From: Nematopogon swammerdamellus
Taxonomy: Eukaryota; Arthropoda; Insecta; Lepidoptera; Adelidae
Length of the DNA: 64,000 nt
NCBI GenBank assembly: GCA_946902875.1
Contig: OX336342.1
Coordinates: 14,935,523-14,999,522 of the forward strand
Direction: 5' to 3'
Both the position numbers and the translations under genes were made by a program. Positions 10,247 through 22,632 of the stretch are shown here, piece by piece. How positions within the stretch are numbered: position 1 is the stretch's first letter; each line of letters begins with the position of its first letter. Below the pieces are notes generated by a model. The model did not search any database. It was not told the origin of the DNA and saw only the letters and a program-made list of their open reading frames with translations.

Positions 10247-10400
10247 CGGCTTCGCTCGCGTGAGTTTTCGAATAAGTTCGGGAAAGAAGTATCGCTCGGC
10301 TTCGCTCGCGTGTATTTTCGATTGGGTTTTCCTAGTGAATAATTTCACTCGGCTTCGCTCGCGTGTATTTTTGATTGGGTTTTCTTAGTAAATGAATTTG
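10247..10400 (+). repeat. Three tandem ~50-bp units around CGGCTTCGCTCGCG
   Basis: CGGCTTCGCTCGCG occurs at 10247, 10297 and 10350, each followed by TGTATTTTCGATTGGG or a variant and a TTCCTAGTGAAT-like block. Confidence 0.88.
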
Positions 10401-10443
10401 GTAAAAAACCCCGGTGATTGAAATTAGTTTAATTTCGTGAATA

Positions 10444-11385
10444 TTAGTGTGGGAATTTCTGTAAAGCTTTCGGAGTTGCAAATGAAGGTTGAGCTGGATT
10501 TTGTAATTTTGGGGGTGATATAGGGGTTTTCAACTAGTTTTACGGAAAATATTTTGGATGTTCTTTTTGAGCCTTTTGAGTTCTGGATGAAGGTCGAGCT
10601 GGATTCTGGAATCTTGACTGGTGATGGAAGGACTTCCAAAGAACTTTTACAATGACACTATGTCCGAACTGGCCTACCATGAGGACTGGTACATTGGGAA
10701 GGTTTTCTTAGTTCATAAATGATTTTGTAAAAACCGGTGAATAAAGTTTGTTTGTTTCGTAAATTTTAGTGTGGGAATTTCTGTAAAGCTTTCGGAGTTG
10801 CAAATGAAGGTTGAGCTGGATTTTGTAATTTTGGGGGTGATATAGGGGTTTTCAACTAGTTTTACGGAAAATATTTTGGATGTTCTTTTTGAGCCTTTTG
10901 AGTTCTGGATGAAGGTCGAGCTGGATTCTGGAATCTTGACTGGTGATGGAAGGATTTCCAAAGAACTTTTACAATGACACTATGTCCGAACTGGCCTACC
11001 ATGAGGACAGGTACATTGGGAAGGTTTTATTTTATATTAAAATATAATGGACTGTGACCTGATCATAAATTTCACGTACATAAAGGAAGTCAGTGAATAG
11101 AGTTTGTTTGATTCGTGAATTTTAGTGTGGGAATTTCTGTAAAGCTTTCGGAGTTGCAAATGAAGGTTGAGCTGGATTTTGTAATTTTGGGGGTGATATA
11201 GGAATTTTCAACTAGGTTGCGAATTATATTTTGGATGTTCTTTTTGAGCCTTTTGAGTTCTGGATGAAGGTTGAGCTGGATTCTGGAATCTTGACTGGTG
11301 ATGGAAGGATTTCCAAAGAACTTTTACAATGACACTATGTCCGAACTGGCCTGCCATGAGGACTAGTACATTGGGAAGGTATTTT
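10444..11385 (+). repeat. Three tandem ~260-bp units at 323- and 356-bp spacing
   Basis: Units start at 10444, 10767 and 11123 with TAGTGTGGGAATTTCTG and end with TACATTGGGAAGGT. Within a unit, GATGAAGGTCGAGCTGGATT is an imperfect internal repeat of ATGAAGGTTGAGCTGGATT. Units are highly alike; the spacers between them vary. The minus strand is open through each unit only because the repeat lacks stops; codon use gives no sign of a gene. Confidence 0.92.
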
Positions 11386-12183
11386 AAAATATAGAGAAGA
11401 TTAAAAGAAACAAAACCCGATCTTTAAATTCGTAAATCATACGTATATAAGAGTGTTTGAACCACGCGTAATTATTAAAAAATATGTCGAATTTAAATAT
11501 GTAAAATCAGTGGTTTTACCGTATTTTGATATAAAAGTATATTTTTATTAAGTGTTAACTTCGCGATTAGATTCAGTGGCGGGTGTTGTGGTTTCGTTTG
11601 AATTTATTGTTTTACGCTATTCTATTTGTAATGGTGTTTTATTTAAGGTGATTTTAGTGAATCGTGTCAGACCGGTTAGGATAGTGGAATTCAAAGGTAA
11701 ATTTTGTAATATATATGCATATGCAACATACTGGCTAGTTACGTTTTAGGACGTAGGGAGATTGCGTAAATCAGGTTTAAATATACCTGTATAGGTTATG
11801 TAGATTATGACCAGCACACCATTTTAATAAACCCTTAAGAAAATATTCCTAATTGATTTCGGTGAAAGGTGGACCCCTGACCGCATCATTTGGAATAAAA
11901 CAATTTCTGTAGGTATATCAATAGATAGCCACAGAAATATAAACCATAACATATACACTATACACTCACAATTAAAAGCATACACTTATGCCTTTAGGGA
12001 GGACAAAAGAATATCTTTTGAACTCCAACATAACACTACGAGATTAAATTGGTAAATCTGTCTGAAGATGTATATTTTGTACAGATCAGAAAACGGGGAC
12101 TCCTAGGGACAAATAATAAATTTGTAGCTTAAGTACAAATTTATCTGCGTTGGGAGTCACGGGGACTGGCGATGGATAAATAT

Positions 12184-12206
12184 CGTATGGACCGAGGGTC
12201 CATACG
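12184..12206. repeat. Perfect 10-bp-arm hairpin with 3-nt loop
   Basis: CGTATGGACC and GGTCCATACG flank GAG. It is followed by a second short hairpin (CCCCTTCAAAAGGGG, about 12232) and preceded by ATAAATTTGTA..TACAAATTTAT. Three stem-loops within about 140 bp. Confidence 0.7.
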
Positions 12207-14690
12207 AATTTAGTGGGGCCAGTTCCACAAACCCCTTCAAAAGGGGTCAATAAAAGTTTGTATTGTTGAAGTTCTAAAATTTAGAAGAAAATATAAAATA
12301 ATAGATTTCATCTATTGAACAGCACAACAAAATTAAGCTATCAAGTAATACATTGATCATAATTTAATAATAACAATAACACAAACATCAGAACACTTTC
12401 ATTTTGAATTTTGGCGGGTCTCACAAGCTCGCAAGCGAGGTACGTGAGCGCGCTGTCGAAGCGTGCACATAGAACACAGAGGGAAACCAGAAGGGTTTAA
12501 ATGACTATAGATGAATGAGCAATTAGTTTGGTAAGTGCTTTAATGTTGATATTAGAATTTACTAGAATAGATTTAGGAAATGAGAGTTAGTACTCTGAGT
12601 TATTACGGTACACAACGGCTTCCTGAAAAGGAAGTAATAATTGGGTCCATTTTACAGGAATTATGTGTACGAATTAGCGACACTGTTTCTGACAAACCTA
12701 GAGATCACTTGAAAGTTATACGCTGGCCATATTTCGATTCTTTATATTCTAGTTGTTCTAGAGCTAAAGAGTTGATTTTTGATAATTCTGCCTTTAATAT
12801 CTAAGGAAAAACAATAGGTATAGGGTAGAGGTTATTACAATACATACATAACACACGCTGTATCCCGACAATCAGGATAAGCAGACAAAAAATTATGACC
12901 TGCTTAATTTGTCAGTTCTTCTCCGCATTGAACTGCCGGAATTTTCGACGTATCCACCTTGAGTAGCCTCCAATACCTATGGATGAATTTATAAAAAATA
13001 ATATACAATAATTATATATTTTAGCTAAGCACAATTAAAAATTTTCTCTTTTAATTTTAAATATTTCGCTTAGGTACATATTGAATACATTAACTACAGA
13101 CAGACTATAATGGTTAAAATAGTTTACCTGCCCGTTTATTCTCGCCGTAATAATGGAATGGGCGGACAAAAAAAATACTTGTCTAAATGTGTAATGTGTA
13201 ATATCAATTTGATTTATTCAGACTACAAAATTATTTCTACCTACTGTAGTTACCAACCGCTTTCTGCAATCTGCTTTCGCTTCTTAATAAAAATACGAGA
13301 CGAATATAATGGTGTTTTAATGTAGAAATCAAGATAGGAATAATACTTCTCTTGGGAATTGTTGCCCACTTTTTTACGTCAGCGCGGCGTCCTCGAATGA
13401 ATGAAATGTTTAATGACTTGCAACGTTTACTTACAGTTGAAATTCGCCCCAGGTAGCAGCTGACTTTAATTCGTATAATAGCCTCCACTATTACTTCAGC
13501 GATAGTTATCTGAATCGTAATCATTATTTATCACTTCGAGATCATAGAAATAAAGCCCTAGAAGTGGCATCGACTTGTCAAGGAAGTGAAAGAAGAGTGA
13601 AGACACACATACCACGTAAGTATACTTAGATCTCTGTCACAGTTGTTCACACGCGTATCTTCTGTCTCCTACAAATGGAGTGTAAGCCGACCAAAATGTT
13701 GGTAGTATGGTTAAAAAGAGGAAAACACAACGTATGGGAATGCTATTTCTAGGTATTTATTTAGATTGTGGAGATAATATCAGCCTTTCGTTCTTTTTAA
13801 TGGCCGTACGATCGACACGACGCGTAATCACCGAGCGCCGCCATTTTGTTGAATGATCGACGTCGACATGTTGAATGATCGACGTCGATCAACGGCGCCG
13901 CGCCGGGGCGTGGAGGCGGCGGCGCTTTGCCGAATCGCGCCCGTACTTTATTAAATGTATAATCGTTATTGCGAGGAATTCTAATTGAAATAACGCATAC
14001 GTGAAGAATTTAATAAAAGTTACATATTAATTTCCATTATGACTTTTTTATTTAGACGAAGTAGCCTTATTTATTAAGCTTAATGTTAAACCGCTCCAGA
14101 AAATATTTTGTATATTATGAAATTGGTAACTGCCTACTTATTTGCATTCGAAATTATGTAGGAATGGTGTAAATCTTTATTAGACAAAGAAAAATTAAAT
14201 TAAACAGAAATGTAACAATTGCCCGTCATTACGGTGGCGGCGGAGAGCGGAGGGTGCGCGCCGCATTCTTTCGAAGTGAACGGTTGAAAAAACCGCGCTA
14301 TAGATTACTGTCCAGTCCACGCCTGATTACTATAAGTCTATCAAGCATACATGCGACACAATTCACGCTTACGATTAGTTAACAAATCTAAGCTAGATTT
14401 TGAATGCCCACAATTTTGGTTCAAAAGCATTCAACCATTCAAAATGCATATTTTCTGCTGAATTATTATAATATTGTTTATTAATTTGATATTACTGTAA
14501 CACTTGTACATAGGTACCTACACGTAAACATTAATTGTGCATAATTAGTCATATATACCAGCACTTAAGAGTAATGTCAAATAGTAAGTCACATAATACA
14601 ATCCAAAGTTACATGTAATGTTACAAAAGCCTGAATCTTCAACCTTTCTTGTCTCTACACGCATAACGACATAACTCCACCGCCCCCACA

Positions 14691-14738
14691 CCGAGCACCA
14701 AGCACCGAGCACCAAGCACCAAGCACCAAGCACCAAAC
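14691..14738 (+). repeat. Microsatellite of GCACCAA/GCACCGA heptamers
   Basis: About six heptamer units, mixing GAGCACC and AAGCACC versions. Confidence 0.9.
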
Positions 14739-16459
14739 ACACTCCACTCCGCAAACAGTAGGCAAATAAGACAAGTGAGACAAGCAATTTGCCAAACCGT
14801 TTCGTGCTACAACATGCGCACCACAAAGGTAGCCTAGTAAAGTACAGGAAGAACTTGGCTGCAGAAAACAGTGTTGCCATAAACACGTCCGCGCCCCCAC
14901 CCCCGCGCCGCCCCCCTCCCCGAGCCCGCCTAACTGCAGCGGAGCGGCAGATGGTTATCGGCGCGGTTTACATCATTGGTGAAAACTTGCAAAGCCGCAA
15001 CGATGCGTCGCGTCGCTACTTGGCTTGTGACGCTACGTGCGAGCGCATAAGGGTCGGGTTACATTGGATGCAGCTACGGGCAGCATAGTTTTGAAAATAT
15101 TACCTTTCCATTTTATTCTCCTTCGTCTTATGTGGTAAGAAGTCTGAAGTGCGATAAAACAAAATATGTTTTATTATTTCAGTTATGTGTCACATTATTG
15201 AACAACATTTCAAAACACACACGAAACCTAATGAAAATAAAACATAATTTGAAAGGAAATTGTTACAACAATAAAACATTAATTGAAAACTTTATATTTT
15301 TAACCTGGCTGCTCCTATGGAGACGAAACGGAGCCCATATATTTTTTCCGCCAATTATCTTGGGCCCGAAACGGACCCCATCTTTATTCTCAAATTACGG
15401 TCGCACGAATTGGTCTATTGCTCTTTCAATCGTTGATGGGGGCTATAAGTGACACCGGCAATTATGAACTAACCATTTTTCTTGTCTCCAAAGACCAATT
15501 ATGAATAATAAAACGAACGCTAGCTGTCAGCTGACAGTTTCTTTGTTCTCATAATTCTCACGAGTTTCGAGGTGACGCACTTCTGCGAAATTATTTATTA
15601 TAAGTGTATTCAAGTGCATCTATGAGCTAAAGGTTAGTAAATAGTGTTATTTATTAGTTATTCTACCAATAGAAGATGCATTACGAGTTCGGGTGGCGAC
15701 AAAAGTCATATTTTTCGTCGCTCAAAAATGTTTGTTTATTTTTGTATGAAATGTGTAAACAATGACTTTGAAGGCATATTTTTCATGGAAATATAGCTTA
15801 TTTTTCTAATTTTCTTCGCATTATTATACAAACATACGATCAGTTGCAAAATAAAAGAAGGTTTAGTTCAAATAATATATTTATAAAATTGGGAAAAAAT
15901 ATCACGCGCGTGCCATCTCGGAGTTTACGGAATGTCCCAGGATGTTCATGTTGAACATCCGATTTCGCTGATTTCTGTAAAGAAAACGTATATTATACTT
16001 TACTATTTCTAAAAGTATGTTTCTTTACGAGTATTCTGATATAAATATTGTAAAGGTATGTTTTGAATTTATTTTATAATGAATTTTTCAAAAAAAAATT
16101 GGGATTTTTTTTTCTACCTAAAATATCTGGTACTTCTAAACAAGGTAAGCCTCACTGTTTCACATGGATTTTAGGAAATTTTCTAGGCTTTCTAGGACAG
16201 AAGAGTTTATAGATCTAACTTTATTAGTTTCCGAAATATCTGCGTTTATGTCGAGGTCGGCGCTCATGTGCGCGCGCGCCGTCCGCGGGCCACGCCCATG
16301 CGGGAGTCTGGGGGCTGTAGACATATTATAACGCGGGAGCATACAGGTAGAGTACCTATTCTACACATTCCACTAATACTATAGTGAAATACTGATTACA
16401 CAAAATGCCTTCTCATATCTCCTGTATCGACTACTTATCTTTTTTTATTGATACGTCAG

Positions 16460-17235
16460 ACACTTGGGGCCGTCAGGTGAATTGTTGTGCCGACAACGCC
16501 CAAAAGCATTCGGTTTCGAAGGGGTGTTGCGAATGGCATGCCGCCGTGACAGGTGCCTATTTACGCTTCTCTTGAAAGATCCTATGTCATACACTGAAGG
16601 AAACAATCGGGAAGAAGTGCGTTCCAGATTTCACAGTGCGAAAGATAAAATATATTCTGTAACGCGTAGCGAACGCCCACTTTAGGCATTTCTACAGTAA
16701 AGGGGTTCATTCCCTGTCATCTACGCGTGGAACTATGGAGAAATGGTGAGGTCGGAATCGCATCGAACAGCTCTTCAACAGCCGTTGATCACACTTAGTG
16801 AACCAATGCAATGGTTAAAGTTTGCAGGACACTTCAAAGTCGTTGACTTGGCGAACTGCACGACTTTGGATCGAGTCTAAAAAGCCAAGTCGACACTGAG
16901 CAGCCCCACCCCAAAGATGCGAGCACTACTCCTCCCATCTTCTACTCCACTCTCACCTGCGACTTGTAAAGGAGCAGGATTTCGTCAGGCGTAAAGCATT
17001 TCAGCGCCTTATGCAGAACGACCAGTTTTTTGGAGACCAGCTCAGCTTTGTCCTCGATGTGACGGCTAAAGTTGAGTTCGCCGGTTAAGTCCATTCCCAG
17101 GATGCAGAAGTGATCATCGACGTTCAACCTTGTGCCCTGGAATGCCTTGGTGAATCTAGTCAGAGAGTCCGGTGTAACCGCACACTAGCGTAGACTCACG
17201 GTACGATCACAACTTGTTTGAGTCAATAATGTGTC
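16460..17235 (-). pseudogene. Degraded non-LTR retrotransposon RT, C-terminal part (Jockey-superfamily type)
   Basis: The minus frame at about 17190-16942 reads like the region after the RT palm in lepidopteran non-LTR elements: an Ile-Leu-Gly-Met-Asp block, then Lys-Lys-Leu..Leu-His-Lys-Ala and Leu-Leu-Leu-Tyr-Lys-Ser-Gln-Val-Arg. Downstream, shifted frames still show His-Leu-Trp-Gly-Gly-Ala and, near the 3' end, Gly-Ser-Phe-Lys-Arg-Ser-Val-Asn-Arg-His-Leu. Several stops and shifts make it non-functional. The 5' end is lost in or near the G-run at 17263. The same 3' tail recurs at 20.99, 26.5 and 35.1 kb. Confidence 0.75.
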
Positions 17236-17262
17236 GGCACGCCGGGACTTGCAGGCTCTGCT

Positions 17263-17284
17263 GGGGGGGGGGGGGGGGGGGGGG
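17263..17284 (+). repeat. 22-nt G homopolymer
   Basis: Uninterrupted G-run abutting the truncated LINE remnant. It could fold as a G-quadruplex; its length is also prone to sequencing error. Confidence 0.9.
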
Positions 17285-17299
17285 TGTATCGATGTAGTA

Positions 17300-18560
17300 T
17301 CTACACACTAATCGTCTGGGGTAGTTGATCAACAGCGTTCTAATTGAATAATACTGAATACAGGAACGAATAATTTGAATAAGTAGACGTACTTATTTAG
17401 CCAAATACTTGAGCTCGTATCTAAAAAATTTCATTTGTAAAAATTATGAATGCAAAATTGTATTACTGTTAATAATTTAATTATTAAATAGATGTTTTAA
17501 TTTAAAATAATGAAAGTAATACATAAACATGGATTAAAATAAATTATATATTTACCTACTTATTTCTCTTTCATTTGGTTTAGGACTTATATGTTTCTAT
17601 TTACTTAAACATATATAAGTGATGATTGTAACTACAAGTTCAATAGCTACAATTTAATGTGCTAAAAACATTTAAATTATTCAAACACAACTCCCGAACA
17701 AGTTTGGAAATGTAAAAAATTCTTGCTTCAGGGATATTAACAAAGTCAGTGATATTATGTTAAAAATATGTAGATGTGTTATCCGAGCTCCGCACGTAGC
17801 ACTTTAAAATCAAGACATTTGTCTTACCTGAAGTCAGTCTCGCACCAACGACACACGTGTTCAGACATGTTCGGACAATGCAGAGCAACATATACTTTTG
17901 CTCTCAACAAAAGACATGCCGTCCTACTTTCACTTGTAATATAGTGACATTAAAATTATCTCGTGGCATTGTGGTTCATTCGCTCAAGGTCGTACCATTT
18001 GGTGACACCGAATGTCGTGTAGACAACGTATCTTTCCCTTTTAATCATATAATGTACCTAATTGGCCAAAGCTGTAAATTCAATGGTGATTTTGGTAGTA
18101 GGCGAATGCCTAACGAACCGCTCATAAATAATAACATCCTGATTTTATTAACCAAATTTCCTCTTTGTAAAATTACATGTACAATTCAAGGACCTCGAAA
18201 TGGGTGAACATTAGTAAATATTTGAATAAGAAAATTATTACTCGGCCAACCGAACACGTTCATTATAAACACATTTTACTTTTATCCTGTAAGTCAATTT
18301 AAAAATTAGATGCCTCTTGAAATCAATTTTAAACTGAGTTATCGCATAGGTTTTGACCGTACCTTCTATCGTGGCATCACCTGGTTTAAGTGAGCGTTTT
18401 ATTAATACAGTGTTGCAGCAGTCACTATTTTAATTTCAAAGTGGTAATTCTCGTAGTTTTGTATAAAAAATATCTATTACAATTACTATATATCTAGAAT
18501 CTGAGTGTCTAGTTTCCGAGATATACTTTTTAAAACTTATACTTTCGTCAAATATAAAAT
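17300..18560. other. Non-coding, AT-rich; nothing recognised
   Basis: An ORF at 17857-18207 (116 codons) is open but has no recognisable domain and no splice or promoter context. Left unassigned. Confidence 0.4.
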
Positions 18561-18772
18561 ACTAGCTGTGCCCGCGGCTCCGCACGCTCTCATATTTGAC
18601 TTCTCTGCTAACCTCATAAGCCATTTAGCGTGATAGTAAGTAGCCTATAGTTGATGGGAAGAATCAAGCTATCCGTAGATTTTTTTTTATTAAAATCGGT
18701 TCAGTGGTTCTCGAGTTATAAGCGGACAGACAGACATACAGACAGACAGACATAAAGCAGTAAGGAAGGATT
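18561..18772 (+). repeat. Common lepidopteran interspersed repeat (ACTAGCTGTGCCCGCGG type)
   Basis: Begins ACTAGCTGTGCCCGCGGCTC, continues with the AAAATCGGTTCAGTGGTTCT block and ends in a (GACA)n-like tail, CAGACAGACATACAGACAG. The order matches a repeat known in many moth and butterfly genomes, probably the 3' end of a LINE (family knowledge). A weaker trace (ACTAGCTACACCACGCGG) lies near 27563. Confidence 0.7.
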
Positions 18773-18779
18773 ACTAGGT

Positions 18780-20985
18780 AACCTTACCGCAGGGTGACGC
18801 CGCGCGGCGCCTCACCCGGAGCTACTTTTGAGCGCATGATCGGTCGCACGCAAAACGAGCGGTTCATGTATAAGTACTTTAACATTGAAGAACACATTAT
18901 GCCATAATATTGAACATCTAATCTCTAAAAGTTAAGCCAGTGACTTTGATCTATGTATGTGCAATCGTATATTATGCTATATGTATTTGCGAAATTTTTG
19001 TTTACTCTGTTCACGGTTGTTACAGTCCCTTGGAGAAATATCATGATGATACACAGCCCATACCCATCTAAACATATTCTAAATTTCATTAGTAAGAGCT
19101 GCTGTATTTATTGAATAGAGTATTTAAAGCCGATGTAAATACCGGTTCGGCCACTTTTCAGTTTACTCGTTGCAAAGAGACTGACAGATTTGCATGTCAT
19201 AATAGCACAGGATAAAAAAAGACATTTACGAGTAGGTATGCTTGTTATTTATTTATTAATTACGCTGTAGAAAAAAAACTCTCAAAATATATTTATTTTA
19301 TTTTATTTTATTTGAACCTCAAACTGGAACACAACATTATGCAATACCTACACAAGTAACCTAAAAAATTACGAAGAATTACAAGAAAGATACGAAAACA
19401 GCAAAAATAGCAAACATGAAATCTCCAAGATGTCTGGCCGTGAACACATTGAAATGGATTGAATTAGAATTTCGATTTGAACACCTACGTAGCCATTTCC
19501 TTGAAATAATTGCCATTTTTACTGAATTCAACCTGGTTAGTTATGATTCATATTTAATTCTAAAGAAAGAACAATTTTGGAAACAATTAATATTTGTGTA
19601 TGAAAATGAGAATTACTGGATAAATAAGTCGAATTTAACACACATTTTTTTATACATATATTTTTTTTATAAAATGCACTATGTAGGTAGGTATATATTA
19701 TTATATTCCTAAAACAAAAGCTTATATTGAACCCCTGATTGCTGTTTATTATTCAAATTCACTTATTTATTTGTGTAGAACAAACGAGAGTTTAAGTAAA
19801 TATGTCACAGAGCCATTAAAGGTAAGCCATCATTACTGCCCGCCCGACCTGCGTGATTCTTAACACTCGACAAGACACAGCGAAGGACCGGTAGTCTGTA
19901 TGGTTGAATTTAATATTAAATTGTCGAAAGACCTACGTATACATACATATGTATTATCATTGTTAACTTTTCTGCGGTGCGAAGTCCGACTTCTTGTAGA
20001 ACGCAATGTTTTCCAGTCAACCTTGTACCTATATATATATATATAACAATATAATTTTCCATTGTTAGTGTAGGTAGAGCTTTTTTTACGGTGTTTCCTT
20101 TCACTGGATTGATTGGTACATGATATTATGGGTACATCCATTATGTATGATTAATTTGAAGAATATCGAATTGGCAAACACACTATGAGACTTAAAACTA
20201 ATTCTTCGCTAATTATTAAATATGTATGTTGTATTTGTATAAATTGGTGTTCAATAAAGAATGCATATTGTACCTACATTAAAATAATAATTAAATAGTT
20301 TTATTTTCACAACAAAAACAAATTCTTCGCCTCTGTTGAGTCCATAAGAAGTGCGATTCTATCAGGAGACGCAAGAATGTAAGCTAACGGCTAACTCGTT
20401 ACTTAACTTTGATCAACCATAAGTTCCAATCTAAAACAAGATAATATTATTAGCATGGTGTCGGTTCTAATTTTACTATTGTGTACCTAGACTTCTTGAG
20501 AACTGTATTCCTAATCGATCTATAAATAATTCTACAAAATAATATTTTAATACACACTATTCCCTAAAACTCCTGCTATAGTCAAGCCGGCTTTCGTCGG
20601 TGGTATTATTTTTACAGAGAAATTGCTATTTACATAGCTACACGGCAATCCGGCGAGGCAGAATTTAGCTGGAAGGGCTGCCCTTAATATATCATTACGT
20701 GAAATAACGTATGAAACCTGCTCAAACTACGCCACGCTTAGAATTGATGTATCGCATGCGACGCCACCCCCGCCACTGGCGAGCCACCCCCGACCAGCGC
20801 CGCCCCCACCCCGCGTCGACTGTGCAATGACTTGTGAATCGAGTAATCTACGTAATATAGTGAGAGAGCTTTAAGGAAACCAAATATATGGAATCAAGTT
20901 CTATGTGACAAATTCGAGTGCAGTCTCATTAAACAATCAATCAATAATGCTCATTAAACAATCAAAAACAATAAACACAAGTACA
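18780..20985. other. Non-coding; nothing recognised
   Basis: AT-rich with a short (AT)n near 20030 and a GC-rich patch at 20760-20820. Small ORFs (19416-19712, 19860-20141) lack any recognisable feature. Confidence 0.4.
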
Positions 20986-20986
20986 G

Positions 20987-21122
20987 TTTCGGGTCCTTCA
21001 AGAGGGGCGTGATTAGGCACCTCTCAGGCCGGCATGGCATTTGTAACCCTCGCATATGACAGAATATCCATGGGCGTCGTTAGACACCGCGGCGCCACAT
21101 GTCGCGCCTTCAATAAAAAAAA
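20987..21122 (+). mobile_element. LINE 3'-end fragment
   Basis: Starts GGGTCCTTCAAGAGGGGCGTG and ends in A-rich DNA. It matches the 3' tails at 35130-35282 (same strand), 26489-26815 and 16460-16560 (opposite strand). The frame resembles Gly-Ser-Phe-Lys-Arg-Gly-Val..Arg-His-Leu of the LINE C-terminus, with a frameshift. Confidence 0.7.
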
Positions 21123-21186
21123 TCTTATGTGTTTTTTTTTTACAAAATACTAAATTTATATTGCTTAACCTCAGTAAACATATATT

Positions 21187-22330
21187 TCGTCGCCCTAGTT
21201 CTTGTTTTGGGCATACGCCATTTATAAAATTTTACAGGAAACGGTTTTTTCTGTTTTAAAAATAAAACATTAATCCTTTTTGCACCAAAATTTAACAGTA
21301 TGTAGAAGAAATGCCCCTATAGTGGATAGCACTCTTTTTTTATTTATATACACTAAAACAAATTAATTAAAATTACTAACATTTGGATATGCCACAAAGT
21401 TGCAAAAAGTCCGTTAACTTTTATGGATATGCCCCAAGACAACGTGGATATGACATTTCATGAGTAGCATTCTCTCAGTTCTTGTTTTTGGCACGTCCTA
21501 GTTTACACACACAGGTTGTTTTTGTTTTTATTACGCCTAAAGAAATTTTTACAAATTGTTTGAGTGAGATTGGTAGTATTCTCGCATCGATCATGAAACT
21601 TCTTACACGTATTCAAATTAGCGTATTCATAAACTTTCAACATAGGTATATAAACTTACTTAATATTTTTAAATGTAATATGATATTGAAGCTACACCGC
21701 GCAAAGTAGGTATATAATATATATTTTTTTATGTAATCTGATATTGGAAGCTATACCGCGCATTCAATTTGAATTTGATACACATCCTGACGACGAAAAA
21801 GGCGCAGCCTGTATAACAGCCAGCTGTTTTAGGTTAGTTTAATAAATTGTAGATAAATCTTATTTACGTCGCGTATCTTCTTCCAAGAGTGTTGCTTCCT
21901 GGTTCAGGAGTCACTTCCATGTCCATGATGTCGATTTTCAGACGAAAATCAGCAAAAACCTTTGCAAACTATTCAAAAACACGAATGAAAAACGGTTCGC
22001 GTTGTAAATTCCACTGATAAAGATAGACAATATGGCGTCTACTGAGATGACGTAAGCAAAATCCCTGCGCTCTGATTGGCGGGAACATGGATATACCCAA
22101 ATTAAGAATTCAATAAATATTAATTCGGTAAATTTTTGGATATGCCAAAATTAAGAACTAAACGTTTTCTTCACATGTTGGATATGGATTCTGAAAAAAG
22201 TACTTTGCTGTTTAAAAAATAAGATCTTTTTTTGTCTATCGGATGCGTAATTTTTTTTTCAATGTTTCTACATTCATAACTCAATTTCGCCAAAAATGGT
22301 CTGTGCCCAAAACAAGAACTAGAGCGACGA
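21187..22330. mobile_element. Putative TIR element of ~1.14 kb with internal GGATATGCC words
   Basis: TCGTCGCCCTAGTTCTTG at 21187 and its reverse complement near 22330 (..CAAGAACTAGAGCGACGA) form about 26-bp inverted repeats with one or two mismatches. Internally GGATATGCC or a close variant occurs about six times, in the left and right thirds. No transposase ORF is seen, and no target duplication was identified. Confidence 0.5.
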
Positions 22331-22494
22331 TTTGTAGCCATTTACTAAATTACATAATATGCACATTTTTTTCATTTCACGTTTTTTTATTTATCCTGGC
22401 TCAGCTAATTATTTTTGGTAAAATTCTAGGTGTTGATAAGAATTAAGGTTTATATTATTCATAAGTATAATAAACCTTTACTGTAAGTAATCGA

Positions 22495-22632
22495 AGGTGA
22501 GCGCGGAAAGAAATATAATACGACCGAAGGGAAGCACTGACATGGCACCTAGTTCACCCAGTGTTATGGGCTGACATCACGGATGTTGTAGGTGAAGTAG
22601 CCAGCCGTGTCAGTTTCCATAAAAAAGGACCT
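22495..22632 (+). mobile_element. SINE 3' part, tail type 1
   Basis: Matches the 3' half of the 5S-headed SINE at 33.5-33.9 kb: GGAAGCACTGACATGGCACC, then TAGTTCACCC, GCTGACATCACGGATGTTG and a final TCAGTTTCCATAAAAAA. Head missing. Confidence 0.8.

Larger units (their letters stand above)
11386..16460. other. Non-coding region; no supportable gene
   Basis: Small hairpins near 12.1-12.2 kb, a 7-mer microsatellite at 14.7 kb, a 19-bp direct repeat (GTTGAATGATCGACGTCGA, about 13.85-13.89 kb) and a 14-bp palindrome CTGTCAGCTGACAG at 15524-15537. ORFs of 60-113 codons exist but show no domain, splice context or conserved motif. The GC-rich patches near 13.9 and 14.9 kb may be regulatory, but nothing in the sequence proves it. 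Confidence 0.5.

Noticed and set aside
10424..10961. Two similar minus-strand ORFs of 71-82 codons
   Set aside because: They are the two copies of the 320-bp tandem repeat; open only because the unit lacks stops.
11541..11575. Second primer-binding site (TTCAGTGGCGGGTG)
   Set aside because: It resembles the LTR-end plus TGGCG pattern, but no LTR pair or matching tRNA end could be shown.
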